NCBI GenBank assembly: GCA_022113835.1
Contig: JAILWY010000018.1
Coordinates: 21,103,501 to 21,167,500, forward strand
DNA: 64,000 nucleotides
Direction: 5' to 3'
From: Atopsyche davidsoni
Taxonomy: Eukaryota > Arthropoda > Insecta > Trichoptera > Hydrobiosidae
The translations under genes were made by a program, and so were the position numbers. Below, piece after piece: positions 22,510 to 35,734 of the stretch; the first letter of the stretch is position 1; the number at the start of each line of letters is the position of its first letter. The notes beneath the pieces are model-generated. The model searched no databases. It had not been told where the DNA came from and was given only the letters and a program-made list of their open reading frames with translations.

Positions 22510-25500
22510 CTGAAATAGAAGAAAGTGATGTATTATTATCTGAGGAATAAAAACATTCATCTATTCATTTTGCAAAAATATGAAACAATTTATAGTTCTT
22601 TCAACACTCAAATAAAGCAAAGCCATTTTTGTGACCACGTTATATGTAATAAGCAGTGTTAACACAAAGTAAACAAGATCTACTTAAAATATACTTTAAT
22701 CTAGTCATAAATAAAAGTTTTTAAGAATAAAAACCTGTGTCTCCTTAGGGTACCGAGTAATATGTGACATTTTAGATTTGCTTTACAGAACGACTTCGTA
22801 TGGCATTTTCTGCCTTATCCTATGAAATATTATATTATTAGTAAACATATAGTTTGACTCACCAGCTGCAGTCTAGTGACGTACTTCTTCCACCACAGGA
22901 ACTTCTGGTACTGTGGACCGAGTCCAGCGATCAGGTAGTACGTGTACATGATGATGTGGATGAAGGAGTTGATCACTCCCAGCAGAGTTCCGTGGCCTCC
23001 TGAAAGTCAATAATTAATCTGTAAACGATCTACTGGAACTTCATCAGTATGCTCATATTAAACTATTACAAATCAATTGCATATTAGCTAGTTTATACAC
23101 ATATACATTTCAGTTAATCAAGCTAAACTCTTTGGTTGTATGTGCTATCCTATCCTACTGGGGCTTACTGTAAATGGGGAAACTTCAGCAGGTATTGATT
23201 CAAATACCAATTCCAAGAAGATTTACTCAATTTGCTTGATTGAAACAGTATGACAAGCGAATAATAAATATTACAGATTGTTTACCTGGTAAAAATTTGA
23301 CTCCAATCCATGAGCAGATGGGCATGAGCGTGTGATGGTATACGTGGAGGAAGGTGACTTGGTTGTTCTTTTTCCTCAGGACGAAGAACACTGTGTCGAG
23401 AAGTTCGATGATTTTGCAAAAGAAATACCACCAGACTGCCGACGCCATCTGTGGACACACCGGCATATCACTAGTCGCTCTCGACAGGATAGCTTAGTAG
23501 TCATTTTATACATATACTATAGATACTATGTAATATTTAATAAAATCAATTAGGTTTCATCTGGTATGGAGATAGTACGAGGATCAACTTTTAATATTTT
23601 AAATAATTAGTAAAATTCTTGAGGGATTTTTCGCCAACCTTTCACGTTTGCATTATCAAACAGAAACCGGTTACCAATAAAAATCTATATGTGGAAAAAT
23701 CACTCAAGTATTTTACTTATTATTTAAAATATTAAAATGAATTTCCACCGGGTCAAAAATATTGACCAACTTTTAGATCAAAATTCGTAATGAGTTTATA
23801 ATATTTTATAATAAATAATAATATGGAGTTCTAACAAGATTTCTCTGTTAATAATATTGGCTACTCACACAATGATTTTTTATCAAATTCAAAAAAATAA
23901 AACTTTAATAAACTACTAAAAATTGTTTTAATCTTTCAAAATTTCCATATGTACAATATAAGCTATTTTATTATTATTATTTCTTTATTTTTCATTGTTT
24001 TTTAAATCGTTTGAATAAAAAAAACTGGAATTACATGATACCATGATCAGTTCAAAATAACACTTATACTTACTCTTTTTGCAGTTGGACTTTCAGAGTA
24101 GTCGACAGGTTGGCAGATCATGCTGTACTCTGTTAACCATCCCCCATTTAACCCCTGAAACATATACAAATCATCTAAGTTAATTTTAATCACAACAAAA
24201 TCAAGTTTATTTAAGTTATTTATATTTATTAATTGACAGGTGTTGCTCAATGAAAGACATTGGTCTTATTTTTAAAAATAACTTGAATGTGCATTTCCAA
24301 CAAATACATTATAAATTATTAAAGCAAACATAACCACTCTCCCCATTCTGTTGCCTGTGCATGGCTGCCAATCTGTACCCTGAGCGTGTGTAAAAGATCG
24401 GTAATGGAGTAGTGGACTTGGAATGATTGTGGATGATCAGATCTAAACGCCAGAGCTTTGTAAGGAAAGGATTATACAGGTGTCCAAAAAGAGTATCGGG
24501 GGAATGTGAATAGTGACCGTTATTGCGATACGCTGCGAAAACTTTTGGGCCCAGGGTTACAGGAGTTTCAAGGTTTCAACTCAAGAACGTCGTTGCAACG
24601 ACTTACCATACGTCCGATCGATCGATTGAAGCTGTTAACGAATTATTCCCTAATAAGGTCATTTCACGTAGAGGTAACATCAACTGGCCTCCCAGAAGCC
24701 CCGACCTTAACCCTCTTGACTATTTTGTATGGGGATACCTTAAAAGTAGGGTTTATGAAAATAATCCGACGAACCAAACAAAACATTAGGTCAGAAATAT
24801 CGAGGGCTATGTGTCAGCGTGTTATCAGCAATCTTCGTTCCAGATTAGAAGAGTGCCAGCAGCGTAACGGTCACCATTTAGATAGCATAAATACTTGATT
24901 ACTAGTAGTTTTTGTTTTACTGAACTAACAAATACTCGATACTCTCTTTGGACACACTGTACAATAATGCTATTGGGCAGCAATAATACGCAGACTTTTC
25001 GCAGTGTAGAAGCACTACACTATTTTCCCTTTAGAAAACCATGAACACTGGTTCAGCTTGAGTATATGCTCAGTGAAATGGTCGCCAACCTTTTCTAAGG
25101 AGAGGCACTTGATGAAGAAGGTATGAAAAGATCGGTTTCTCACCTCGTGCACAAGGTATATGCTGAAGAGGACCTGGATGGCGTTGTAGGCAATCATGAC
25201 ATACTTCAGGTCGTAGGGCTTTTTGTCGCGCATGTAGCGGGGACCAGCTGAGACGGAGAAGTACACGTACGTGATGAGGATGGTGGCCAGCGGCGCAGGA
25301 CCTGACATCAGCCACCAGTCTGCGGTGCGAGGGTCTGCGGAGAACATCGACCATCAAATATAACAAATTATTAACTTCAGCATTAGGACCCATTTATTTT
25401 TTAATCTAGGCCATTTTCGAGTTTTTTGAAAATACTTTGCTTAAACTCTACTTCACCAATAAAAAAAAAAATTGTTCCAAATGTTAGCTAAATTCTTTTT

Positions 25501-25881
25501 CCTACAGATAAGATTTTTTTATTTCTCGTTAATTTACTTTTAATATGATAAATATGTGTTCTCCCGATTGCAGTTTAGGCGATTATTATTACTGACGGAT
25601 CTAGAACCTTAAGCGTTTGGAGTTAAAAGATTGCATGTAAAACTTATTGGATAAGATTAGTTTGAAAATGGACTCATCCCTGGTCTCAGCCTCTTTAACT
25701 CATTTATATGTAATTTTGTCAATTTGTTTATATAAAAAAAAGTATGAATGAAATACCTGCAGTGTGATGACGGCAATGAATTACTATACGACACGAGTTT
25801 CCATTACGAGCGTCATCGAGAAGTCATTACGCATGTACATAATTCAGGGCTTTCACACACACCATATGTTTATACATATTT

Positions 25882-25946
<65 letters not shown>

Positions 25947-28900
25947 TCAGTTTCTTAATGCCAACGTGAAAGGTAAGCGAAACCGGTCACCAATAAAAAT
26001 GAACTTGTGGAAAAGTCACTCAAGTATTTTATTCGAAATATTATTTTTATATATGCATTAGTTATCAATATCGATTTTATTTTGTTTCACATTTCATTTT
26101 TTCAGTGCAGCCCTATATTCTATGTAGAAACTGGTTTTTCATATAAATACTTAACGGAAAGGTAATTTTCCTATTTGTTATACTAATGGTCTGAACACGC
26201 AATAATTTATTTATGTACTGTAAGTGTTCACTGAAATAATCCATTAATCAATTAGATAGTATTGTAATTAAATAACAAGCAAGGTTGGCGTATTACTTAA
26301 TTAAGTAAGTTCTTATTTTTATATACGGAAAGCACCGAACTCCGTACTTTACTACGAAAACCAGAAGCTTACACACTAAATTTTATATATAATTTACATG
26401 TACAAATAAATTTTTAGAATATCAAATAAATATTACAAAATATGTCGATTTATTCCCAATATTTCAGAAATATGGATGATCGACTTTTGATGTTTAAATT
26501 AAACAAACTTGACTTTCCTGTTATACATTAAATAAACACCAGTCTTCATCTTTTTTTTTATAAAACGAGGAAAAGAAAATTATGCAAAGTATCCTTGACG
26601 TCATAGAAGCCATTTAATGTGATTGAAAATAATCAAATTTCAATTCCATTATATTTTATATATTGTAAATAACAGCTTTTAAATATAAAAATAATTATGG
26701 TGAAAATAATTTTGAATATAAACAAACAGGTGAGATTTTGATCCAAATTATAGCAGTTTGAGCCAGTCGGGGCGGGTATCAAGTACGATTGTTGACCACT
26801 GAGCCAATAACAAACTATTAGATTAATTTCAATTTCTTTTATCGTTAAGAAATCATATCATGTTTTAAAATTAAGCACCCTATTTAGTGCACCCTAATAT
26901 AAATATATTACCTTTAATTGTCTAAACTCTGATAAAAATAATTTGAACAAACATTCTATGTGCTGATACAAATTATATTTAATTATGATAATGTTAACAA
27001 ATTTTGCTAACATTATTATAATCATATTGTTAATTGTTAACTTGTAATAACAATGTTTACTATGGAAACGGGAGTATATAAAAAAAACGACTATTTCACT
27101 AGCACTCATTAGTAAATAAAAAGTGCAATTTATGCCTATAAATAGCGTGTGCAAATGAATTTGCATGCATTACTTTTTTATAAAGCAACCTCATAGTAAT
27201 TAGTAGATCATAAAATTTCCCTTTTTATTTATCTAGAAAATTACAACATTCTCCCACGAATCGCGTAACTTTTTGCACATTCATAGCTATTTCTCATAGT
27301 AAGTATCTGCCAATAAAAATTTTGCCTTAGATCTTGTAAATGATAAGATCTATCGGTTATCTAACCAATGACATGGTCTATTCTACATAACAATTTTTTC
27401 CATGAGATGCATACATATAAGTCACTAAATTCTAACCATTGTGACCTGATGCTCTAGTTCTTTTAACCTCTTTGGCTGTAACTTAGAGAGAATTTGCCAC
27501 TGACAAGCACACACGTCATATTAATATATGATAACTTGCAAGCACTCTTGGTTTTACTTAATGACAAATAAAGTATTATGTGTGGTTGGGACATAATAAT
27601 ATTTAAAAGTCTTTTTAATTTGGCGAAAACAAGAACCGTTCATACCTGGTAATAATTTATAAATCACATTTATTATTCTTACGAATGCACAAGCACAAAA
27701 ACTTATGTTTAAAATAATCGACGGAGTATTTGTTGTTTCATGAATAAAACGATTCCAAAAAATTTTTATAATGAACATAATACACATTCATGGAAAATAA
27801 ATGCTTATTCATCATGCACCACTTTGCTAAATTAATTTAAATAATTACGTTATCACAAATATTTTCAAAAATCTAAAAGCGATACCATCCTTTTTAAAAA
27901 ATAAATAAATAATTTAATTTTTCATGTCAAGATGATAAAAAACATGTAAGAACTTACATATCTGTGTGGCTTCTGTTATTGATTTTTTTTATATGATAAT
28001 TTCAATTTGGCCACAAGGCCCAAGGGAAATGACATCAGTCCTCTTAGCTCGATTAATTAGTATAATTACAAATACCAATATCCTAATATGGCACAGCTGA
28101 TTGAAAGATTATCCCTGCCTACCTGTTGACCTTGCGGAAAATACCTAAACCCAACAGCTGGCTCATCAACCACACAGCCAGCTGCCGAGCTCGAGAGGTC
28201 TTTAGCTTTTCAAAGCACCACAACAAGTGCGAGCACTTTCAAATAAACTTGAAACTAAAAGGAAGCATATTACGTTCTGACCTCTATCGATCATTTCAAA
28301 TGTTTCGTCAAATCATTGAACCTTTGCGTCATGAAACGTGATCTAAACATCGCTAATGACTCTCTTAACTCTTTGAGGCATAGCATAATCAAAAATACCC
28401 AACTTTTTTGGTCGCTGAATATGTACGGTGGAATATTTTTAATACCACCTTGAAACATTACCGGAACAAAGATACAATATTAGTCTAAAAGATATAAACA
28501 AGAAGCAGACTACTCGTAATTGATCTTGAACATATTAATTAAAATATCAGTGCATTATGTGATGTTTCGTGCTTCAAAGAGTTAATATGAACTACAAAAT
28601 AAATAAAAACGTATAAGCCATAGGTTTCCAGGTTTTCTGCGACTTTACAAGATTTTTTTTTAATGTCACTCTCGATATTTTTGGGAACATACCGCATATG
28701 TCATTTAATTATTGAAACCGTTTTGACCCATGAATGCTTTATCTTAAAACTTCTGTTGCTAGATTTTAAACAGATTTTAAATATTTTTTTAAGAGATTCG
28801 TGTGAAAACAGAAAGCAATTAGCATCGACACAAACAATGTCTTCACCCAAACTGAAACAGGACTGAGCCTAATAACAGTTCAAATTCAATTTCAGGACGC

Positions 28901-30222
28901 GGATCAATTAGAAGACTTCTCAATTAGGGTATTATAATTAAATTAAATATATTCATATCAACAATCGCACAACCTATTATTAACATTTTTAAAAAAGGTA
29001 ATTAAATTCTAGTTCGATTCACCTGTATCAATTTAATATTATCATAAGTTTTATCTATAATTAATCTATTTTACCGTTCTCACGGTTGGATGAACGGGAT
29101 AACAGTGTAGTAATTAGAGTGGCAAGGCAAGCCAGTATGCTTTTGAAACATTTTTGCGTCAGCTAATAAACAAATATCGTTTTGTAATTAACAAATTTTC
29201 TTATTTACACTAATCGATAAATTCTTGTTTAGTTGGCAAAGTTTTTAGGGTTATTTTTTACTTATATCAAATTCAAATGCCCACATTTCCGTTATTTGCT
29301 TGAGAGTTTTTGTTGTGTTTTTTGCCTTGTCAATACAAATCGTCATCAAACAAACTGAAGCAGGTTGTGCTTCAAACCATAAGTTGGGATTCATTTGTAA
29401 GAAGTGAAGGGATGGAATTGACAAACCGATCCCGAAAGTATTTTAATAAACCCAAATAAGTTTTTTTTAATATTTAATAGTTGTTTTCATTAAACTATCT
29501 AATTTATGCATGAATGACAAATACTAAAATGTAAGTCATTTTTTCCAACTCTCAAATCTAACCTCATTCATTGACTATTTTATTTTCTAATAAAATAAAT
29601 TAAACCGTTGTATCAAAGCATGACATTGAAATGAATATACAAATAACAGAAAGAACATTCGTATATAATGCATAACACAGACATCATAGCCTGTAAGCTC
29701 CTCAAACTTACCGATAAAGAAGCAAAAGTTAAGAAAAAACGAAACAAAAACACCAATCGAACAAAAAACCGTTAAAAAAGCCTCCTATCGATTAAGTCTA
29801 GTCGAGAGGCTCAGCTGAGCTCTGTTTCCGGTAATATGAGACCTTGAAAGTGAAACCGGAACAAGCTATTTGGCAGGCATTAATGGATCGATACAGTGTT
29901 ATGATATTTTGTTTATGAACCAGAAAGGTTATCTTTTTTAACGTACTTAATTGGTTTTTTTTTATAGTATCTACCCACTTAGATGTAAAAACGTGTAACT
30001 GTCTTATCATCGTTAATTCAACAGTACTTATTTTACGGACTGCTCTTATTCTTACTCAAATTCAGTGACCCCTAGAAGCACGAAGACTTTTAGAACTGCA
30101 TGTGCAACGGTGAAGGTTAATTATCCCATAAGCTGGAATGTGAAATTATAGATTTATTTTATTCTGAGCTTACCACTTTTTGTGTCCATAAAGTTTCTGT
30201 AGGATTCCATTATGTTCGCCAT
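22189..30222 (-). CDS. Very-long-chain fatty acid elongase (ELO family, ELOVL1/7-like), gene 1, complete, six coding exons
   Basis: Condensing enzyme of the ER fatty-acid elongation cycle (malonyl-CoA plus long-chain acyl-CoA to 3-ketoacyl-CoA); this role is from the family. Coding exons on the minus strand are 30174-30222, 25144-25334, 24074-24154, 23286-23448, 22863-22999 and 22189-22509. They sum to 942 nt, 313 residues plus TAG, with every GT-AG junction in frame. Family motifs are visible in order: KxxExxDT at about residues 119-126, the catalytic histidine box HVYHH at 142-146, [12 protein letters not shown] at 172-183 and TxxQxxQ at 203-209. Hydrophobic segments fit a multi-pass membrane protein. 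The C-terminus from about residue 260 is hydrophilic and lacks a clear KKxx signal. The start is chosen from the AAGATGG context and the usual short N-terminus before the DPR motif. Length is normal for the family. Gene 2 downstream on the same strand is a paralogue. Substrate specificity cannot be read from sequence. Confidence 0.95.
22863..22999 (-). CDS. Gene 1 coding exon 5 (137 nt)
   Basis: Acceptor TTTCAG, donor GTGAGT. Completes the split Gly codon, then encodes [21 protein letters not shown] and the start of the TxxQxxQ motif. Confidence 0.95.
23286..23448 (-). CDS. Gene 1 coding exon 4 with histidine box (163 nt)
   Basis: Acceptor CCACAG, donor GTAAAC. Carries [16 protein letters not shown] and HVYHH, the core of the condensing active site. 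It continues through the DT|VFF point where gene 2 is interrupted by an intron. Confidence 0.95.
23625..23770 (+). repeat. MITE-like repeat 'F3', copy in gene 1 intron 3
   Basis: Block order: CGCCAACCTTTCACGTTTGC, ACCGGTTACCAATAAAAA, TGTGGAAAAATCACTCAAGT, ATTTCCACCGGGTCAAAAAT. The same blocks recur at the other F3 sites. Confidence 0.8.
24074..24154 (-). CDS. Gene 1 coding exon 3 (81 nt, 27 codons)
   Basis: Acceptor TTTCAG, donor GTAAGT, phase 0 on both sides. Encodes [20 protein letters not shown], the conserved C-x-PVDYS stretch typical of animal elongases. Confidence 0.92.
24333..25120 (-). repeat. Interspersed repeat 'F2' in gene 1 intron 2, split by the nested element
   Basis: Removing 24477-24959 and one TA leaves about 300 bp that matches, on the minus strand, the repeats at 42881-43246 and 61494-61876. 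Shared blocks include GGTTGGCGACCATTTCACT, CCAGTGTTCATGGTTTTCTA and TTACAAAGCTCTGGCGTTT. It begins about 22 bp inside the intron from the exon 2 donor. Element class unknown; no coding capacity seen. Confidence 0.9.
24477..24959 (+). mobile_element. Non-autonomous Tc1/mariner-family element, 483 bp, nested in another repeat
   Basis: Terminal inverted repeats: left CAGGTGTCCAAAAAGAGTAT, right end reading inward CAGTGTGTCCAAAGAGAGTA. The element is flanked by TA on both sides (24475-24476, 24960-24961), the target-site duplication of this superfamily. Inside is the 3' part of a transposase: [20 protein letters not shown], then [20 protein letters not shown] with the third catalytic Asp. A frame change near 24785 is followed by [20 protein letters not shown]. 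The front half including the first two catalytic residues is gone, so it can move only with help. It lies in gene 1 intron 2, in the orientation opposite to the gene. Confidence 0.92.
25144..25334 (-). CDS. Gene 1 coding exon 2 (191 nt)
   Basis: Acceptor CCGCAG, donor GTGAGA. Encodes the [15 protein letters not shown] region and the first membrane segments, up to IYLVHE. It has the same length and phases as exon 2 of gene 2. A repeat element begins only about 22 bp beyond the donor. Confidence 0.93.
25889..25942. repeat. (AT)n microsatellite
   Basis: About 27 uninterrupted AT units in gene 1 intron 1. Length in the assembly may be inexact. Confidence 0.95.
25955..26045 (+). repeat. MITE-like repeat 'F3', copy in gene 1 intron 1
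   Basis: Shares GCGAAACCGGTCACCAATAA and GTGGAAAAGTCACTCAAGTA with the copy at 23625. It lies next to an (AT)n microsatellite. Confidence 0.78.
26745..26815 (-). mobile_element. Possible degenerate tRNA-derived SINE head
   Basis: On the minus strand, TTATTGGCTCAGTGGTCAAC resembles a box A. The box B half is degenerate. Similar in start to the SINE at 10843-10985. Confidence 0.35.
26820..30173. other. Gene 1 intron 1 (proximal part): no feature recognised
   Basis: AT-rich. The open frames seen (for example 26894-27166 minus, 27554-27787 minus) are biased toward Ile, Phe and Lys and lack motifs. Confidence 0.6.
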
Positions 30223-30271
30223 CTTGTCTGAGGAAGTCTCGGCTGCTCAATTTATTTTATATGGTGCGGTC
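30174..30271 (-). CDS. Gene 1 exon with start codon (coding 30174-30222) and 49 nt of 5' UTR
   Basis: On the minus strand, an acceptor with a pyrimidine tract ending TTTTTCAG precedes 49 nt of leader, then ATG at 30222 and 16 codons plus one base. Donor is GTAAGC. The acceptor in front of the leader means at least one more non-coding exon lies further upstream (right). The split codon joins to the next exon as the Asp of the DPR motif. Confidence 0.85.
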
Positions 30272-30460
30272 CTGAAAAAGAATAATGAGATAAAAAAAAA
30301 CATTTAGTACAAGCCAAATATCAACGACCTTTTGTTCCGTACAACCAAAAACGCATTACTTGCCATAAAATATATTTAAACATGCAAATTTAAACGTTGT
30401 TGTTTTTTAAACTCATTATGTAATTAGTATTTACGAGATTTATAAAGCTTATTGACGTCC

Positions 30461-30490
30461 ATTCAATGATCCCGGTCGGGATCATTGAAT
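30461..30490. repeat. 30-bp palindrome upstream of the gene 1 start exon
   Basis: 14-bp arms ATTCAATGATCCCG / CGGGATCATTGAAT around GT. It is 190 bp upstream of the start-exon acceptor, inside the inferred 5'-UTR intron. It could be a fold-back remnant or a binding site. Confidence 0.85.
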
Positions 30491-33400
30491 TCACTGACTA
30501 TTTAATATGACTAATAAATAATATTTTACTACCAATAGGATACCATTATAGACGCATGTTTTTTATTCATAAAATATCAAAGGTGTTTAGTGGGAAAAAT
30601 GTTATTTTGACGTGCTCATTGATTATATTTTTTAATTCTGTAAGTCCAAAGAAGAGGAATAATTATTTTCATCGTGACACACATAATCCGAGAGCTTTAA
30701 AAATTCTTACATAACATAATTTTTTTAAATTTGTCTTGAAATTCAGACTGACGAGATAGAGTATTGTTTTGGAAGGTTAATAAAATATCAAAACCGACGT
30801 ATTTGTCAATTTTTACTTTCTTAACACATTTCATGTGTGTTTAATCATTAACAAAGTCATTGAGCTTTCATATCTGACATACCCAATCAATTACTGTACT
30901 TTTATTATAATAAAATGGAGTACTACAAAATAAATACTAGTTCCATTAATTACTGTACTTTTTCCAATTTTTTTTTTCTTCAGTTTCAATGCATCTTAAG
31001 GTCAATATTAAAATCAGTTAATCACTACGTTGTCATTGTTAGCCTACATATTCACGTGCTAGCTCAATAAACTACAGAGTGTTCCCAAATCACAGACCGT
31101 GGAGTACAGGCGGACCCAAAAACATTACCGTTATATGATACCTTGCAAATGCCTACATCTCGTGCAGCCTGAACTTGACATGATCGTTTGTGTACATTAA
31201 CCATGATATTCTGTGTTATTATGGGACCCATTGACAGCTTATTTCTCATAAACGAAATATGGATGTACTAATTGATCACTTTATACAATATTAACCAAAC
31301 ATCAATCGCAAAAATAATAACTGCATCTCAAATATATCAGACTTTTCTTCACATTCATTTAGCTATAAAAGTTAAAATAATCTATTTACATACTTAACTA
31401 AAACGCCACAATTATCGGTCAATAAAACGAAATATTTTATCACAAATGTTAAATGTACTGACATTAATATTTTTCAATGATTTTAATCCAAAAATAATCT
31501 TATTTTTCAGTCCACATAAATTCATATTTTTTATAAATTATTTGATAGTTATTTTCACTCAAATACGTCAAAATAATTTTAAAATAAAATTACTTGTGAA
31601 AGTTATAAAGTTTTATAAAACTGAATAAAAAAATATATATTAAGAATATAATTTTTGGTCATTAGAATTTCTTATACAATTCTCAAGATTTTTTTATGAG
31701 AAAAACAATTAAAAATAACATCATTATCTCGTGATCTATTGTTGTTATTTTTTAACTTTTTATATTAATATGTATATGAGTGTTCAAATCACAATTAGCC
31801 GTTAAATAAATAGTATTAATGATTAACTTAAGTGATTAAAGCGAAAGTTGCGGTTAATTATGTATTTTGAATTAATATTAAAAACATATAATATAATTAC
31901 AAATTTAATATTAAGTAATGAAATCAAGCTATTAAATTCAATTTCTATTCACCTATTCAGTGAATGCTTAAGGTTTCTCTGCCTAGGGCTGTCTATATTA
32001 TTTCGATATTGATAAGAAACTATATTTAATGTGTATTACCCTAGAACATCCATAAAATATTTGTATATTAATTAATATGGATATAACAGCTATCGTTGAA
32101 GCGTTTTTTTTTTTTATATAAGCCCATTTATACAACATTCACGTATAATTTTTTGAGCCTTTTTTGATTTTTAAATCAACACCAAAATAAAAATGAAATA
32201 TGTCTTTTATTTTTATTATTATATTTTTTGTCTACACAAAGTTTATCATGTATTTGAGAAAAAACGTGTGCAATTTATGGATACTTTTCTTTCTCAAACA
32301 ATTCAAGGTATATTTAGTATTAAAATAAAGAAAGAAAGTAATTGGTGGATTTCCATTTTAATGTTTTAGATTAAATATTATTGTGTTTTTACCACGTGTT
32401 TTCTTTTATTAGGGACAGGTTTCGCCAACCTGTTAGGTTAGCATTATAAATTTTATTTTTATAATGCCAACGTAATATGTCAGCGAAACTTGTCACCAAT
32501 GAAAACAAAACGAGTGGAAAAATCACAAATATTGTATTACTAAAGATACGTATATCAAATAACTCTTTCAAAATATACATAATTTAAAAACACTTAAAAT
32601 GTATATCATTTTTGCTAAATCAAATCAAACGTTTCATCCAACCATCACAAATTACTTGCATTTATACGAGGTGATATATGACATATAATAAATATTTTCA
32701 GTGGACATCTGAAATATTTTGAAGCAATTGCAAATCTTATTTCATTCAATAAAGAACATTCCCACATAAGAAAGATTTATTGTACTTGTAAAAATCAGGA
32801 AAATTTACCATAAACTGATACGAAGTGCAAATCATATTGTTTTAAAATGTGATGCAAGTTCTTGGGAACTAATAAATTAAAAACGTACTTTAAACCAACA
32901 CGACAGATGTATTTGTGATTAATTACTTATAAAATTCCTATATACTGTGCTCATAAATGTGCTTAATGAATTAAATTATTTATTTATTTGTATATCTTTC
33001 ATATATAAACACTATTTGAATGTTCAAGATATGAGGATAAATCAATCTATCTCGAAAATTGCAAGCAATATACTTCATGAAAAAACATACACATTTCAGT
33101 TGACCAATTTTTTAATTTACATCAATCGTTAGCAATCATATAAAAATATAAATCGCTAAATATATTAATATTTGCTGTATTTTTTTAAATTCCGAGAGCT
33201 TTTTTATATTCGATATTAATCAATGGAACTAGAATTAAAACTAAATATTTTACCGAGTTGATGGCTAACTTTTTTTTTTATAAATAAATCGTTTACGAAT
33301 AAAACTATTTTTTTATTAGCTAACACCCCATTGAGAATCCAACACATTATGAAAAACCCAAAAATTTAATTATGCGGGGTTTTTTCTATACTCTACTAAG

Positions 33401-35734
33401 ATATAAATTAGCTTCAGGATCTTCCTTCTTTACAAGAATAACAGTATTTTACGAGAATTCAGGTTTTGAGACATTCAGATGTGCCCTATGATCGAGTACG
33501 AAACACGTGTCTTAAAATTAGAGGGGATTTCCTAAAATCCAATCTATAATTGGTATTTTAAAATTCCAGACCCTTCTAGTTCATTGACTTTCACGGAAAT
33601 CTATACCTATTAGAAGAAAATTATATTATCAAACACAATAACAAACACATCGATTATTTAAAATTGGTTTTTGCTTTTAAGAGTTTGGAATAAACCAAAT
33701 CATAATTGCTTTTAAAGACAATTTTTTTAATTTTTTAATTGGTCGTATTGTGTGCTTCACTTAAAAAAATCAATAAATAATTTAGAAAAAAGACTGCAAG
33801 TGAAACAAATGAAAAAAAAGTGTAAACAGTTAGAGTTTTTTTTAAACATAATAACATATTTGACTGCAATTAGGTAATCTTCCGGAAATTAAGCAAGGTA
33901 TGATAAAGATGATGCTTTAATTTATAAACTCAACCAAAACATAAAAAGTCTTTATGACATACGAATAAAATAAAAAAAATAAATTATTTTATTTATTAAC
34001 TATGAACCAAATGCTCAGCTGTCAACTTACAAAGTTCATTTAAAATGACAAAACAATTATTCAAACTTCAGGTTTATTTAATTAAAAAGAATATAATCAA
34101 ATAAATTTAAATTTCATATTTTATAAAAAAAAATAAAGTTATGAATATTATAATCCCTTGTTATTAATAACTCTCGGCGAAGATGTACATTTAAATTAAA
34201 TTTAATATAAATTTAAATTGAAAAATAACAAAAATGTAACTTAATGATAATGCTCGATTTTATGGTTTTAGTTTTGCATTATTAGTTTGCCATTGATTTA
34301 ATTTATTTTAAGATAATTAAAAACTTGTGTTACGTGCATAAGGAAATTAATTTCATTTGGTTAAAATCCTAAGATTTCTTGCATCCATATATTGCTGGCA
34401 TATATTTATTTTGATAATTTTTACTTTAAATGATTGTTTACGTTCTTGGTGAACCGATAAATATTATAAGCTTACAGCATTTAATTTAACTGAAGAATAT
34501 AGTAGCATATTGTCATTTCAGGAATAAAAATTAAATTAAAAAAAGTATTTTTTTCATACCTTAGATATGCAGCAAAGGCTAAATAAAATCTAACAATTCA
34601 CTAGCATATATCAAATTAATAATTGGATATAAATCAAAACTTATAATTAATGATGCTTTGTAAAATTGTACCGAAATTAAACTGCCATGAGAAAATCAAA
34701 AAATATCTAAAATTATTATTTATCAAATAATAAATACACACCGATACATAAAATCATTTTTTTTAACACGCTCAATTCTTTTTCTTTAACTATCGATTTT
34801 TATTAAATATTTGTTTAACTGGAAAAACTATGTTTTAAATTTTGATTTATTATCACATGCTAATATTATTATGTTTGTATCGACACATACAATCTCAATA
34901 AATAGGTGATAATAGGTAATAGGTGGAGGGCATTAACTACAGTTTGTAGAATTCAACTACCAGAATGGAAGTTTAAAATTCATTTGCCTTACCACAAATC
35001 CAAATAGTCAAACCTCAAAAACCAGAAGAAATGGATAGAACCTAATCTACAATAAACTGTCTACTAACATTTAATAAGAGTAAACACATTGTATTTTAAC
35101 GTAGTCATTCTAAATCAAAAAATAAATATGAATCTGAATAACCGGTTTACATACAAAAATACGATGTTATGCCATAATTAATCAAATTTTAAATTTTTTG
35201 GGTTTTGAGGCAAAATTGGGTTGGGGATGGGAGGGATGAAAATGTTTATCATTATTGTATGTGGAAAGAGGAGTTGGGAGGTTCTGGGGAATGCCTTTTT
35301 GCCGACGCTGATGAGACAATTTTTTTGAGACTGAACGAGAGTGAACCGCTGAAACTATTCATTAAGATTTCTGCTTGAAAACCTGCTTTTGGAGAAATGT
35401 AACCTTATAACAGAATTTGATATTTGAATACATTAATATATTTGAAATATCACCGGATATTTCAACTCTTCTTGTATAAATCAACGTATATCGACTCTAC
35501 GTACCTACATACATTTATGTCAAAACTAAACAATATGCACACTCGTATTAAATCGAGAAAAAAATTACGGTTGTTAATTGAGAGCTAATTTTAATTCACA
35601 TGCAAAAAATAAGTAAGTTATTAAACTATTTCTTAAATCTTAGTAGAGTGAAATCAACGCACAATTTCTCGTAAAATCTTGCAGGTACAATATAGCCAAA
35701 TAGCTATAAAATTGCGAATATTTTGAAATATGAG
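30491..35734. other. Upstream flank or 5'-UTR intron of gene 1
   Basis: Extremely AT-rich. Apart from one F3 repeat (32405-32545) no supported feature. Confidence 0.6.
32405..32545 (+). repeat. MITE-like repeat 'F3' with fold-back head
   Basis: CAGGTTTCGCCAACCTGTTA...GCATTATAAA is answered by the inverted TTTATAATGCCAACGTAATA...GCGAAACTTGTC, then GAGTGGAAAAATCACAAAT. Confidence 0.78.

Noticed and set aside
25070..25393. 107-codon minus-strand frame overlapping gene 1 exon 2
   Set aside because: It is an alternate-frame shadow of the elongase exon.
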